DNA from: Tritrichomonas musculus
Lineage: Eukaryota > Parabasalia > Tritrichomonadida > Tritrichomonadidae
NCBI GenBank assembly: GCA_039105265.1
Contig: JAPFFF010000070.1
Coordinates: 186,001 to 250,000, forward strand
Direction: 5' to 3'
DNA: 64,000 bases
Below the pieces are notes generated by a model. That model saw nothing but the letters and a program-made list of their open reading frames with translations, was not told where the DNA came from and ran no database searches. Position numbers and translations under genes: made by a program. Numbering within the stretch: the first letter of the stretch is position 1; each line of letters starts with the position of its first letter. This document shows positions 34,472 to 48,300 of this stretch, one piece after another.

Positions 34472-36675
34472 CTTGTGATATTTCATATCATGTAATAAAA
34501 AAAAAGTTGATGAATATTAGTTCAAAACTTAATTTAACAACTGCATCCTATCATATATATGTTATATAAATATATATTATGAAATTGCTGAATAATTCTT
34601 AAAATTCGATGAAAAAAAGAACTTTTTTAAAGTCAAAAAAAAAGTGGCCCACCTATTATTATCCAGATAATGATATTGAAAAAGTTGAAATAGATAATTA
34701 GACCTTGTAAGGGGTACCCGATTTACCTTTTTGCCATCGGGTCAAAAATTTTAGGTATATTTTGACCAGGGGTCGCAAATTACCGCTTACCCAAAGCGGT
34801 TTTTGACCCGAAATTTTTAAAATACTTTTATCTTTGCATATTGAATAAAGTATTATATAAAAAATAATTAAATAATTACATTAGGCAATATTTAATTTTT
34901 TTAAATGAAAATTTTTACTTTTTTTTTTTAATTATAAAAATGCTTATACCAATTTCTTGAAAAATTGGATTTTGAAATCACTTTTCTGTAAATTTTATTT
35001 GCAAAATATTTACTTATATCATAAATCATTCTTCTTATACATTATTTTATTTTTGCAAAAATAATTTATTCATAGTCTTTCATTTTCACTTGAATTAATG
35101 CTTAATTAACTTATAAAAATGAAAAAAAGTATTGATTAATTTATAAGTAATTGTTTTATGCATTATTTATAAATCTGAATACTATTATGATATTATTATG
35201 CTCGCTCAATTTAGTTATTCCAGTATTTTATAATTTAATGATGTTGATTGACACGCTATATAAAAAATTATATAGCGGACTGGTCCTATTGATGAATTTT
35301 TTGATTATATTAACTTAAAAAACAATAAAAATCTTGATTCATAATAAATGAATAAAAAATTTTTAAAATTTCTATTGAAAAAGTTTGTATTTTTGAATAA
35401 TTTATATTTTCTATTTTTAGAATAATAATAAATTATTTAAAAAAATTTTGAAAATAAAAAGATATTTAAGAAATTGTAAATATAATTTAAATGAATTTTG
35501 TAGAGAAAATGACGTTAAATCAAATGGTTGATGTTTCAAAAATTTAATGAATTTTTAAAATAATAAGTATAAATCTGTATCTACTCTGATTAAATATTTT
35601 ATTATTTAATCGTTTCATAATTTATATATATAAAATAAATATTTTATAAATATATATAGATTTATATTAATATTATAATAGTTGAGTAATAATATATATT
35701 TGATTCATAATATTGTATGAATATTAATGTATTCAATTAATACCTAAATTGTGAACAAATACTTTAAAATATTCAATATAACCAAAAAATTAAAAAAATT
35801 ATTGAATTCAAAAAATAAGTAAGTTAATTGAAATTTTTTCATAAAAAAAATATTAATTTCTTAATAAATATTTGGTCTCACCTAAAATATACATATTATT
35901 TTGATATTACACAAACGAATAATAATTTATTTTGTATATATATACTCTAGTGTTACATAATTAAAAAAACAAGAAAAATAAATAAAATTTTAAGATTTTT
36001 CCTCCCAATGTTCTTGTTATATGCTTCCATTTGTTAAATATAACAAATGCCGTTATATCAAAAAAACTTATCTGAAAATAAAATATTTAAAAAAAGTTAA
36101 TATTTTAAAATATACACTTTTTTTTACGATAATCAATAAGTAATAGACATCCAAAATACTTTTTGTACGCTGTCACTTTTTTAGGATAGTTTTTTGATAA
36201 TTTTTTTTTGAAATGATACTTTTTCCGCACCTAAATTATTACTAATTTTTTTGCTTCTTTTTCATTAAAGTTTAAAGCACTTTTTCAATATGAAATATGA
36301 TATCGAATAAAAATGAGGATATATTAGTTTTGTTCTAATCAAAAAATATATCAGATTTTACAGCCCTAAGCTTCATGTTTTTGCTTTTGAAAGAAAAAAT
36401 ATTGAAAATAATTTCTAATTATTGCTTTTGCCTTTACTTGCGTAAAATATAAACTATACCTGCAATTTTTATATCACAAGACATTATATAAAAAAAATAA
36501 ATTAGGAAAGCAAAATTTACTTTTAAAAAATATACCATTTAATATTAAATAGCATATAATACATAATTTTAAAAGAATTAATACTAAAAACAAAAGAGAA
36601 ACAGAAGGGTCAAACACGAACTCTTCACTTTTTTTTTGGGTAGTGACCCGAAAAAAAAAAATGTGGTCGGGTTAA
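34472..36675. other. AT-rich spacer without a supported gene
   Basis: About 2.2 kb, strongly AT-rich, with no open frame worth reporting. Near the left are two inverted motifs, TTTTTGACCCG-type, at about 34738-34815, and a related GTGACCCGAAAAA near 36644. GAGTTCGTGTTGAC at 34413-34426 is matched in inverted form at 36609-36623, so the block may be a decayed non-autonomous element; no target duplication is evident. Confidence 0.6.
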
Positions 36676-37485
36676 TTTTTTGAGGTTACCTTTCGAAGGT
36701 TTATAGATAATGGACGTCGTATTGCTTTTGTTCGTAAAAGAAAGAATGTTGAAATTAATACAGATTTACATGATTTTATAGATGAACAAACTGAATTAGA
36801 TCTAGATTTAGATTTAAGTCCAAATCAAAATATAGTGTTTAACCCTAATAAATATAGAAAAACTACTAAAGAAAAAGTCACAAAAATAAATCAACCAATT
36901 AAACCCCCAAAACAAACAAGACCTAAAATGAAAAATATTCAACCTAAATCAACTAAATTATTAAGAGAAAGAATTGAAGCTACTAAAAATAAAAATAGAG
37001 TAGATATAGCAACAAGTCCTACAAGTTCTCATGATGTAAATAATAATGATAGTGTTATATTTGAAGAGGAAGAGGAAGTCACTGCGAACTCTCGTGAAGC
37101 TGTGCCAGATAATGAAAACAATAATCAACAACAAACTCAATCTCAACAGTATATGACTAACTTTAATCAAAACAAAACTTATATTCCAGCTCCTCCTACA
37201 ATGAAAATATTAAGTGATGAAGAAGTTGCTATGAGATCGCGTAATGAAGTAAGAAAAAGAAATAAAGTAATTGCTGTGACAAAAGTACAATTTACAACTA
37301 ATGCTAAACAAATTCAAGATAAACAACTCGCTGCACAAATACATAAAAATAAATTAGATAATAAAGTACAATCTACTCCTCAATCACAATATAAACAAAC
37401 TCCTCAAGCTCCTAAAATGAATAAACAACAAAGTAATTATAAGAAAGTATTATCACCTTCAGAGTTAAATGATTCATTTATTTAA
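36676..37485 (+). pseudogene. Hydrophilic Gln/Asn/Lys-rich protein remnant, element C
   Basis: An open frame of about 269 codons rich in Lys, Asn, Gln, Thr and Pro, with an acidic EEEEE patch; mostly disordered. It occupies the place of the 331-residue gene of B, before the large DLNGD protein. Function unknown. Confidence 0.45.
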
Positions 37486-37596
37486 GCTTCAGCTTCTTCA
37501 TCATCAGAAAAATTAAATACTTTTTCAGGTTCAGTTTTAGGTCTTAGTTTAATATCATATTTTTCTGCATGATTTTCATTATATAATTCAAATTTC

Positions 37597-40356
37597 TTAT
37601 TCTTTTCTATATGTTTGTTTCCATTCATCATATTTACTATTTTTACCGTATGCTAATAATTCAACTGCAAGAGATAATCTTCTATTATACAATGATTTTA
37701 AGTTCTTAATTTGTTTTGATGTTGCTATCTTTAATATATTTGATAACTTTTTATGTTCAGCTTCTATAATTTCAGGATCAATTGTATCACTATTCTCTCT
37801 ACAACATCTAAAAACATAAACAAATATTAAAGTTTCTAACTGTTCTAATATTCTTAAGAATTTACCTGAAACTTGATCATCATCATCAGATCTAAATCTC
37901 TTAAATAAAGATTCTTTATTTATACCAATTTCTTTGTCTTTTATTTTTACAAAAGGTTCAATATAATTTTTAGCTATACGTAATACATTTTCACCTAATG
38001 ACTTATTAATTCTTTCTTTAGTTTTTTTATTTTCGTTTTTATAGTTTAACCAGGCTGGATAAGATAATTTTTGTTGATTCTCACTAATTTTACAAGCTTT
38101 ATCAAATCTTATTGCAAATATAGCATTAGCAATAGATAAATAATTTAATACTTTTGGAAAAGAATCTTTATACTTATTATAGTTCACTTCCCAGAAATAT
38201 TTATATACACCTGAAAACACAGAAGCCCATAAACTCTGAGGAGATACTCGTTTACTTATTCTAGGTTTACCTAATCCTATACTAGTATAATGATTTTGAT
38301 ATTTTTGTATTGTTTCAGAAGGATTAGTTATATATTCTCCTTTTTCCCAGTCTATTTGATCAATTGATTTATTAAATAAACCCGCTAACCATACATTAAA
38401 AGGATTAGCTTTTCTTTTTTCACGAGATGTATATTTAGTTTTCCAAGCTTTTTTATATGGACTAGCACGAACTATTTTATAACCGTTAATTATTTGAGGT
38501 ACACCACGTTTATCAACTAAAACAATATCATCTACTTTATCACCGTTTAAATCTGTAATATCTAAACCAATTGGATCTGTTGTATTTGTGGGTAATAATC
38601 TATATCTAGGTACACCGTTTTCATCTACATTCTTACGTACATATTCTTCTGCTAAATCTCTTGTTGAAGCATTAGGTATATATTTAACTCTAAAATTACC
38701 GTTAATAATGATATCTAATAACTCTTTTTTATAATGAGTAGCATCTTGAACCCCAGATATATTAGTTAAATCATATATATTTTTAATCCCTTTTTGCACT
38801 AAATCAGCAGAACGATTTGGTCTTTGTCCTATAGTTTTTGTAGGTCTTTTTAATAATCTTTCAGTAAAATCTTCTTTATCTTCACTTATCACTTCATTAT
38901 TATCACCAAATAATCTATTAGTTCTTTCACCAAAATTAGGTTCATAATTATCTTCTTCTTCAAGATATGTTTGTAATTTATCTCTTTCTGCGTCTTCTTC
39001 ATTAAGTCTATTTATAAAAGTTGAATATATTCTATTATTTGTTTCATAAGTGTCTTGTGGTGCTGAATCACTATCCATTATTTTATTATCAAATAAAGTT
39101 TCATTTTCTAAATCACTATTCATGTTATAAAATATTTCTCTATCTCCATTCTCTTTTAAATAATGAATTAGTTTTTTTATTTGTTCTTTATTTTTAGGTT
39201 CAGTTTCTTCATCAAATATATTTGTTTTTCGTATAGCATTATGTAACTCTAGTACATATTTTCTTACTCTTATATCTGTTTCATCTTTAGGGTTAATAGC
39301 TTTATTATAATAATTATATAAGTCTTCAGCTGAAAAATCATCATTTAATAAACCAAATTTTTTTAATTGATTAGCATCAATTGTAGAAGATTGTCTATAT
39401 AATTTCATTAACTGTTCTCCATCTATTTTATCATTTTCAGCAATAGTTTGTATTGTTTTTTTATTTATTTTTCTTCTTTTATTTTCATATACTTGAATAC
39501 TAGTTGCTATTATTGTTTGTATTTTATTTAATTCCGTGTTAACATTTATTCCTTTTTTCTTAATATATGAATCAATTTCTTCAGTTAATATTTTTACAGT
39601 AAGTTTAATATGATCACTATCTTCATCATTGAATAAAGGATATTTTTTAGGATCATCAGCAATTCTATAAAAACATAATAGAGCATCAATATACTCTTTA
39701 GAAAGTATATTATTATCTTTAAGAAATTTTGAATCTTTATTATATCTATTTCTATAATAATGATCTTGTTGTTCTAATTCTTCTTCTTCTTCCTCTATAT
39801 TTACATTATCATCATTATCATTATCATTATCTACATCATTATCATTATCTACATCATTATCTACATTATCATCATGAGAACTCGTAACAACATTATCATC
39901 ATCATCAACAGAATTATAATCATTTATTTCATCATCATCATTATTATTAGTAAATCTAGTTATATTATCTGTTCTAGTTACTGTAATTTTTTTATTTAAG
40001 TATGATGGAAGCTTTATCTTTTTTATTTTTTTATCATCTAAGTTATTAAATAAACTTGTTTCATTTTTTAATATTTTTGATAAATCTTGTTTTTGTTTTG
40101 TTGTTGATATTCTTGCTGTTGCAAAATAATTTTTTAAGTTTTCAAGTTTTTTGATTACTTCTTTTTTAAATTTGTTAGGATTATCTATACATTCTATTAC
40201 ATTATTAATAATAGTTTCATCTATATTTGATTCATTATACATATATATCAACATTCTACGATAATTCATATCTGTAACTCTTTCTCTTATCATTCTTTTG
40301 AATTCTGCTTTAATCGGGTCTTCATTCTTTTTTGGCTTCATGTGAATTGCTGACAT
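37597..40356 (-). pseudogene. Large conserved protein with DLNGD motif, element C
   Basis: 919 codons, homologous to 17583-20243: same N-terminal helical region, the SSTIDANQL-[KE]-[KR]-FGLL block, the REIF-[YF]-NMNSD block, and the central RLLPTNTTDP, DLNGDKVDDIVLVD, QIINGYKIV region around residues 570-625. It adds a long Asp/Asn-rich stretch near residues 140-190 encoded by GAT/AAT repeats, which looks like a microsatellite expansion. Fourteen bp from the fibre gene start, as in B. Confidence 0.65.
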
Positions 40357-41921
40357 TTATTACGTTATAAATGTTTACAATAGAACAAGCTGGTAGTATT
40401 AAGAAAGTTAATACAATTGATGAATTAATTATAGAATATATTAAGAAATATGCATGTCAAGCTAATTTAGGATCAAATTCATTAAATGAAGAAAAAATAA
40501 AAGAACTATTAAAACCTTATGCTTTAACTACAGATTTATTTGATTATGTAAAAGTTGAAGAAATTAATGATAAACAAGATAAACTAACTTTTTCATCAAC
40601 AAAAGAAGATTATGAAACTAATAAAGATTCAACAACAATAGTACCGACATTAAGTTTATTAAATGAATTAGTTAATGATAAAAATAATAATATTGAAATA
40701 CTAACTTATGAAAAAGAATATAATGAAGATGCTCCAACATTTCTTCAGCATACAGATGAAATTGTTACTGATACTAATGTATTATCTGCTAAATTAACAA
40801 GAGAATTTGTATATAAATATGTAGATCATGTTATGACTAATCTAAATATAGTAAAGTATGATGGTGAATTTGAATACGATTCATATAAATCGTTAAATTT
40901 AACATACTTTAATGAAACATATGATGAAAAAGTATTAAGTATGAAATCATGTATAAGTATGTATTATGATTTACGCGATAAATTATTATATGATAAACAA
41001 GATAAACTCAATTTGATATCATCAAATGAGAAACTAGTAGATATTCCGTTTATTTATACTAATACAAATAAAACTGGAACTGTATTAGATCATGAAATAT
41101 TATATATTAAAGATTATAATGATGAATTATATACACAACTTGAAAATAAAACATTAGTAGTAAAAGGATCATATAATAATGAAGATATAAGTGGTGAATA
41201 TATATGATGAAATTAATTCTAATAATGAATCTTATTACTATAAAAAAGATGAACATTATATAATAATTTACAATAGATATTATGATGGAGATATATATTA
41301 TGATGTTAATGATGATTATACTCATCATCCAACTCTTATATCATTTCAGTATAAAGAAGTACAAGAAACATTTGATAATAATGATATTCCAACTATGAAC
41401 TTTTTAAATGAATTATTATCAAACAACAATAATAATATTGAAATACTTAAAGATGAAACAATATATGATACAGATAATGAAATATTCTTTAATAATCTTC
41501 AAGAAGCTGCTAATGACAACAATGTTTTATCATCTCAATTGGCTATAAATTTTATATGGAAATATATTGTATATATGATTGAATTTCATGCTGTATTAAA
41601 AAATGAATTGACAAGAAGTTATAGATTTAATATTGAAGATTATGAAACACTAACTTTAAATAATATTGATAATGAAAAAGAGTATGAAGTATTAAGTGAA
41701 AAATCTTCATTAAAAATGTATTATAATTTATTAGATAAGATTAAAACTAAACGAGATTCATTAACAATATCAACAAATAAATCAAATTATGAAACAAATA
41801 AAGAATCTACTACAATAGTTCCTAGTTTGAACTTAATAAATGAATTAATAAGTAATTGTGATAATAAATATATAGCTAAAAATGATGATGGCTCATTAAC
41901 ATTAAATTCAACAAATGATAA

Positions 41922-41929
41922 TGTATTAT
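41922..41929. repeat. Target duplication TGTATTAT, left copy
   Basis: Eight bases directly before the inverted end of the 2.1-kb transposon, repeated at 44023-44030. Confidence 0.8.
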
Positions 41930-44022
41930 AAAGGTGCGAGAACTAAATATATAAAAAATAACCGTTTTTTAATTTTTCAAATATCTCATAATATTTTAAA
42001 TATTTTATACTATTTAAAATAAATATAATATATATTTATTGTATAATAATTAAAAAATAATATTTTATTTCTTGAACCTCATTATAGAGACTGAAAAATG
42101 CATCTCTATTTTGGGGAACAAAAAACTAAATAATTCAATAAATAATTGTTATTTTTGTTTGATAGATGCTTATTAATGCTTTTAATTATATCAGAAATCT
42201 TCATAAATGATAAAAATAAGATTTTATATTAATTTAGCTGAGATATATTTAAAACACAATCAAAAAACTAATATTTTAAAAATATCTCAGCTTTTTTTTG
42301 TTTCTATGGGGATAACTACTTATAATTTTACTGCATTTTTTATTTATATTATTATATTTTTAAATGAAATGAAATGGCTCGGGAGATGCCATTTTAGATT
42401 TTTTAAATCAAATTCAGAGAAGTAGGATTTATTCCTCTCAATTGCATTCAATTTTCAAAATTTAATAAAAAAGTATAAATATTTGATATTTCAAGTTGAA
42501 AAGAACATATAGTAATTTTACATATTATTTGATACATGATATATTATGCAAAAAAATCATTTTTGTTGAGTTTTGGATGAGTCAGTCGAAATATTAAAAT
42601 CAACATATCTTTATTAAATTTTATATAAATTGGGAATGTAATGCATTATTTCGGTTTATATCAACAATATATTTCTTATTAAGCTTGAAATTCCTCATAG
42701 AAATCTAAATTTGGCAAATAAAAAGCTTTTTTATTTTTGAAGTTCCCATGTAAAAAATGGCCCTATCATTCTCAATAAAACTTATATATTATATTAAATG
42801 TAATATTTAATACTTATAAACATTTTTATATGCGAAACGTTAGAGCCATTTTTAAGATACAAAGGCTAATTATAAATGGCCAAAATTGTTTTTAATATTT
42901 GACTATTCATTCAATTAATTGATAAAGCTTTATTAAATACATGTTTTGATTGATTTTATTAAATTCTGAGAATTAGGATTTATTCCTCTCAATTTAAAAA
43001 ATGGACAAAAAAGTTAAGAAAATAAGCCTTTCTATTTAAGAAAACTTAATAAAATTTACAAAAACTAAATATTGCATTGAAATATTTATGAATATATATT
43101 TATTATTGTATGAAAAGGAAATTGATGAAAAAATTATTATTAGCATATTTTGATTATTTTTTAACAAAGCATGAATTTGGTTATATTATTTCAAATAGAT
43201 CGCAAATATAAATAGAATTTTCAATCAAAATCTGGATTTTATTTAAAATTCGTCGAATAAAATGGATTTAACATTTAACAATGGATAATTAAAAAATGGT
43301 CCTATGAATTTTGGTGAAACAGTATTATTTAAATAAATATACAATTTACTCACTATTCTACAATTTTTTTTATTATCCTTAGAGCCATTTTTGAGATATG
43401 ATTATGTAAAAAATATTTGGCCAGATTTCTCAGAAATTTGCTCTCAGAAATTTTAATAAAAAATGATGAAAAAGCTTTCAAATTTCATCTTATCAAAGCA
43501 AAAAAAGACAAAAAAAAAATAGAAAAACAATTATCTCTGAAATTTCTGAGATATTATTTTTCATAATGACTCAAAAAGAAACCGATTCTTTACCAACTGA
43601 AGATTCATTATTATTTTTTATACAAAACTATTCAACAATTAATCACAATTTGGAAAAAGAAGGCTTCGATGATGATGAATTTGAAGAAAAATTAAATTTT
43701 CACTATAAAATTGGGCTCAGATTATTAAAAAGATGGACTTCCGTAATAAAGGAAAATTAAAAGCTCCTAATTAATAAAAAATTAATTTTTAATAACTAAA
43801 AATAGCATAAATAATATTATATTTATATTTTATTTATATTTTAAAAAATTGAATGGTTTATATATTCATATATTCAAATCTATAAAATTATTAAATAATA
43901 AATATTTTGGCAACTACGGATAGAAAGATCACAAAATTAAAATATGATATTTATCATTTTATAATGTATATTGTATTTCAAAATTTTGTTGTAATTTTAA
44001 AAAAGAGAGTTCTCGCACCTCT
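41930..44022. mobile_element. Non-autonomous DNA transposon with 8-bp target duplication (hAT-like)
   Basis: 2,093 bp with short inverted ends: AAAGGTGCGAGAAC at the left and GTTCTCGCACCTCT at the right, 13 of 14 positions matching. The host sequence TGTATTAT is duplicated at 41922-41929 and 44023-44030. An 8-bp duplication points to hAT (or related P/Kolobok-type) transposition. No transposase is encoded; one 64-codon frame at 43566-43760 is the only open frame of note and I cannot support it as a gene. Inside are direct repeats, for example GGATTTATTCCTCTCAATT at 42426 and 42977, and GAGCCATTTTT at 42844 and 43381. Confidence 0.8.
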
Positions 44023-44030
44023 TGTATTAT
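44023..44030. repeat. Target duplication TGTATTAT, right copy
   Basis: Matches 41922-41929, directly after the right inverted end. Confidence 0.8.
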
Positions 44031-45032
44031 CGGTTTTTTCTAATCATAAATATGGTCCTTTAATAAAATTGGGAGTTGATAATACAAATTATGTACAAAT
44101 ACATTATACAACAAATAATCGAATATTCTTCTCATTAACAAATGATTCATTTTTGATGTATGATGGATCAGATCAATCACTTAATCTTTATTGTAAAGAA
44201 TTTAAAATATTCAATACCAAACGAAATGACAATGCACATATTGATTTATTATTAGGTCTTGATAGTAAAAGGTGTATAAAATTACACTATGATTATTCTT
44301 GGCCGACAGATCCTGATAGAAATATATTTATTAATTCTACAGATTTATCAATTGCTGAGGCTAAATTTATAACATTCACTAAAAATCAAAGTAGAAGTAA
44401 AACAGATAGTACAGATATTATTGAAACATTTACAACTACATTTGAAGATAATATTAGTGTTTTTATTAATGATTTACGAAAAACAGAAACTGATAAATAT
44501 TTAACTGAATCAGAATGTAATGCAAAATATTTAGCAAAAAATGAATTATTAGAAATTAATTCTATAGGAATTAATATAGCTAAATTATATAGTTCTATTG
44601 GTGCTAATATGAGTTTTGGATATGATGATACTTATAATACTGATTTTGAATATAAATCTGCAAAAACCGCTAACTCAGGTGAATTGCATATATATGTTGA
44701 TGGTTATAAATTTCAATCATTTCTCATGTTTGGTACTGCAAGAAATACAACAATTAATTCTAATTTAAATGTTAATGGTACAATTACATCAAATGGATTT
44801 GTACACATATAGATAAAGAAAACAATTCAATCAAGTTTGCTAATTTAGGCGATTATCTTGTTCGTGTTACTGATTCTTCATGTTATAGTATAGGTGATGA
44901 AGTATTTATTGATGATGATAATAAGCTTAAGATTTTATCAGGTGAAACAGCAATAACATCAAAAATAAAAAGATTAACTGTAGGTATAGTAACATCAATT
45001 ATAAACAAAAATATATTAGCTGTTTTTAAATC

Positions 45033-45356
45033 TTAAATATTAAGTTTATTAATTAATTTGTCTGTCATATAAATAGAAAGATTAATATTATATTTCTCTT
45101 TTAATTCTTTTCTAACATAACTTACCTGAGTATGTTTTGGTAGTTTAGCAATAATATTTTTAGTTTCTTCATTTTCAATATATTCTAATATTTGTTTTTG
45201 TTGTTCTTCATTTAAATACTTACTTTTAATAAAAATGTTATTTCTTTGTTTTGGTGTTTTTGGTTTTTCTTTCTCTTTCTCTTTATTTAATAATTCATTT
45301 AATAAGTTTTTGATTTCACTTAATTCTTTTAATATCTCTTGATCAGACATTATCAA
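45033..45356 (-). CDS. Small basic helical protein beside polymerase, element C
   Basis: 107 residues, Lys/Glu-rich, homologous to the C-terminal half of 23485-23919 (YLNEEQQKQIL, then NINLSIYM-[ST] near the end). A coiled-coil N-terminus is followed by a basic linker and a small helical domain. It lacks the mini-repeat seen in the element B copy, which supports that repeat being an insertion there. Tail to tail with the fibre gene. Confidence 0.55.
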   Translation of the reverse strand: MIMSDQEILKELSEIKNLLNELLNKEKEKEKPKTPKQRNNIFIKSKYLNEEQQKQILEYIENEETKNIIAKLPKHTQVSYVRKELKEKYNINLSIYMTDKLINKLNI

Positions 45357-48300
45357 TTTGAATTAAAAATAAAAAATAAAAAAATAAAGTTTTTTAAAAT
45401 TGATTTATTCTTTAATTATATAATCAGTAGCAGAAAGACCATAGATATAAGGAGCACAAGATTGATTCTTTAATACAATCATTTTAGTATGTGAAGCTGT
45501 TAAAGCATTTTTGTTAACAGTTACTTTACTCATTATATTATTTTTCATTTGAAGATTTATGTTTTGTCCTATTTTTACTGTTTGATTCTTTAATATTTCA
45601 TTATAATCTTCATATTCTATCTTATTCTTTTTAAGACTAACTCCTTTTAATTTTAATGATTTTGTTTGTTTATTGTTGTTGAATATACAATAGCATTTTG
45701 GTGCTAATGCTATCATGTTTTCACCAATTTTTTCAATAGCACAACCTAATAATTTCTTTTCATCTTCTATAGTATTAATGTTAGGATTAGGCATAAATTT
45801 GTAAATATGTTTGTTATAGAAATCATGATCTTTAATAATGTATTTGAATTCTTGATCTATATCTTTTGTTGAATCTCCTGAAACTGCAAAATAAGCTGAA
45901 TCAGTATCTCCTTCTATAAAATGAAACTTATTTGTATCTAAACATCTATTCATAAAATCGTAATAGAATGTAATATACCAAAACTTAGCATTATCTAAAG
46001 TAAAGAATGATTCTTGTAAACAAGTTGTACAATGATAGTATTTAGGTTGTTGTTGTATTATAAATAAATCATCTTTTAACTGAGCACCATTCATATAAGT
46101 TTGAGAAATAATATACTGATAAGCTTTGTTAGTATCGCAAATCTTTACTTTACAAAACTTTTCTGTATTTATTCCATCATATCCATATGAACCATTCATA
46201 CTTATTTTATAAAACTTTTCATTTCCTTTCTCTTTCTTTGAAATAATATCTTGTCTCTTTTTCATAAATGTAGTTACAAATTCATTAAAACCTGTATGTG
46301 CTTCATATAACGATATAGATTTAACATCTTCTAAAATAAGTCCATGATCTAATAAAAACCATAAATAATAGTTAGAAAATGTCATATACTGACCATATGT
46401 ATCTAATAACATAGTTAACTTTCTTTCCTCTTTATTTAATGATGTTAGTTTATGTTTTTCAAGATAATTATACATATAACTACCTATTACATTTTCTTCA
46501 TTTTTAATCATAATATTTCTGAAAACAGGCGGAAAATTAATAAAGTAGTTAATCTTATTTTTTGGACATACTAGTTTAACTTCAGCTTTGAATAAATATT
46601 TTGGATTAGGTTGAAATCTTGTTTTGTTTGTTATGATATCTAATGCTCTTTGTTTTGATTGTTTATCTTTAACTTCAATTCTTTTAATAAATGAACCCGG
46701 CATATACATTATACCACCATGATACTTATTAAAATCATGTTTTGTTGATGAAAATGAAGAAGGGTATAAACTATTAAAATCTATTCCTAAAACATGAGTC
46801 ATAATATTTTCAGTATCTTCACTTACTACTTTATTATTTTCAGAATCATATCTAAATTTATTAATATGTGTTTCTCCTTTAATGTTATATCTATGTTGAA
46901 CATTTGATAATCCTCCTGTTATATTATTTCTTAAACTATAGTATTCTTGTTCATCATTTATTAAAGTTGGAAGATGTTTTAGTTTACAATATTTCTTCAA
47001 AAGAATTCTTAATCTTGTTATTTTTTCATCATTTCTCTTACGAAGTTTATTACATTCTATACAACAGAGTTTACAGTTCTTTAATTCATGTCCTAAATCA
47101 TTATCAATTCTATCTAATGTAGGCTTATTTTCACTAGTAAAATGTTCATCACATAAATAACAACAAGAATTCTCGTACATTTTCATAAATTCTTCATAAT
47201 CAGAAACATTTATACATTTATCAAGATTTCTAGGTTTATCTTTATGTGTTTGATTATATTTTTGATCTTGTTTATAATAACAATCACATTTATAGCGAAA
47301 CCATTTGATAGAAGGTTTAAATGTATTTTCTTTATTAATTATTTCATATTTAGCATTTACATCAAAATCTTTATAAGCTAGAGCATATTTGATACAAGCT
47401 GAACATTTTGATAAAGATAAGTTAGAAATCAGATCTACTTTATATTCAGCATTCATCTTTATTAAGTTATCTATAGGTTTAATCATCATTTCAACATTAT
47501 TATCATTATATGCTAACAAATAAGACCATCTATCACCATAATTCTTACTATCTTTAACATATTCTTCATATTCTTCTTTTGTTAAAGGATTCTTTTGATT
47601 TAGATAGCTATAGAAATCATTATACTCAAAAGGTTCAGATTTAGATAATACTTCATTATAGTTTTCACTGTTAATAGCTTCATATGGAAATACACCTTTA
47701 TTACTATTATCTAAACCACCAAAATCAGTACCAAACTGTTTTAATGTTCCACCAGCTACAAAAGATTGAGCATCAATAAATCTTAGTTTAGTATCATATT
47801 TTGTTGAAACTAGAATGAATTGTTTTAATGATGATAATGTACCTATTATACTATTTGATTCTATATTCCAGTGTTCAGCATTTAGATACTGTTTAAATAA
47901 GTTACTATCAAATCTAGAAGAATTAAAACCGAAAACAGTTATAACATTTATATTAGAATCTATATTTTCAGGTACACATGAATACTGTTGTTTATCTTTA
48001 TATAATGTTAATGATTGTTCAAATAACCAGTTTATCCAATTTATAATAAACTCATTACTATCTCTTAAACTGAAATTCTTTGTTAATAATCCTTTTGCTG
48101 ATTTAACACATGATGAAACTGATATAGGTATTAATCTAGAGTTAATAGTGGTTGATTTACCAATTTCTTTATTTAAAATTTGTTCCATAGTTTCAAAATC
48201 ATAAGTTATATAATAAATATTAGGTTTCCATTCTATATCATAAGCTAAACAATATTCATAAACAGAATTATTAAGAATATGAGGACAGTATGGTAAAGCT

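Larger units (their letters stand above)
40371..45036 (+). pseudogene. Tail-fibre-like gene of element C, with transposon inserted
   Basis: Begins with the same TIEQAG-x-IKKVNTIDELI block as the fibre of B and ends with the same IGDEVFID, LKILSGETAITSKIKR, AVFK block. The middle contains at least two copies of a roughly 150-residue module marked by YETNK-[DE]-STTIVP-[ST]-L and NNNIEIL, followed by SMYY/KMYY. It includes the 2.1-kb transposon at 41930-44022. It is broken, about three breaks. Confidence 0.7.

Noticed and set aside
43566-43760. 64-codon frame inside the 2.1-kb transposon
   Set aside because: No homologue, motif or start signal; mentioned under the transposon but not called as a gene.
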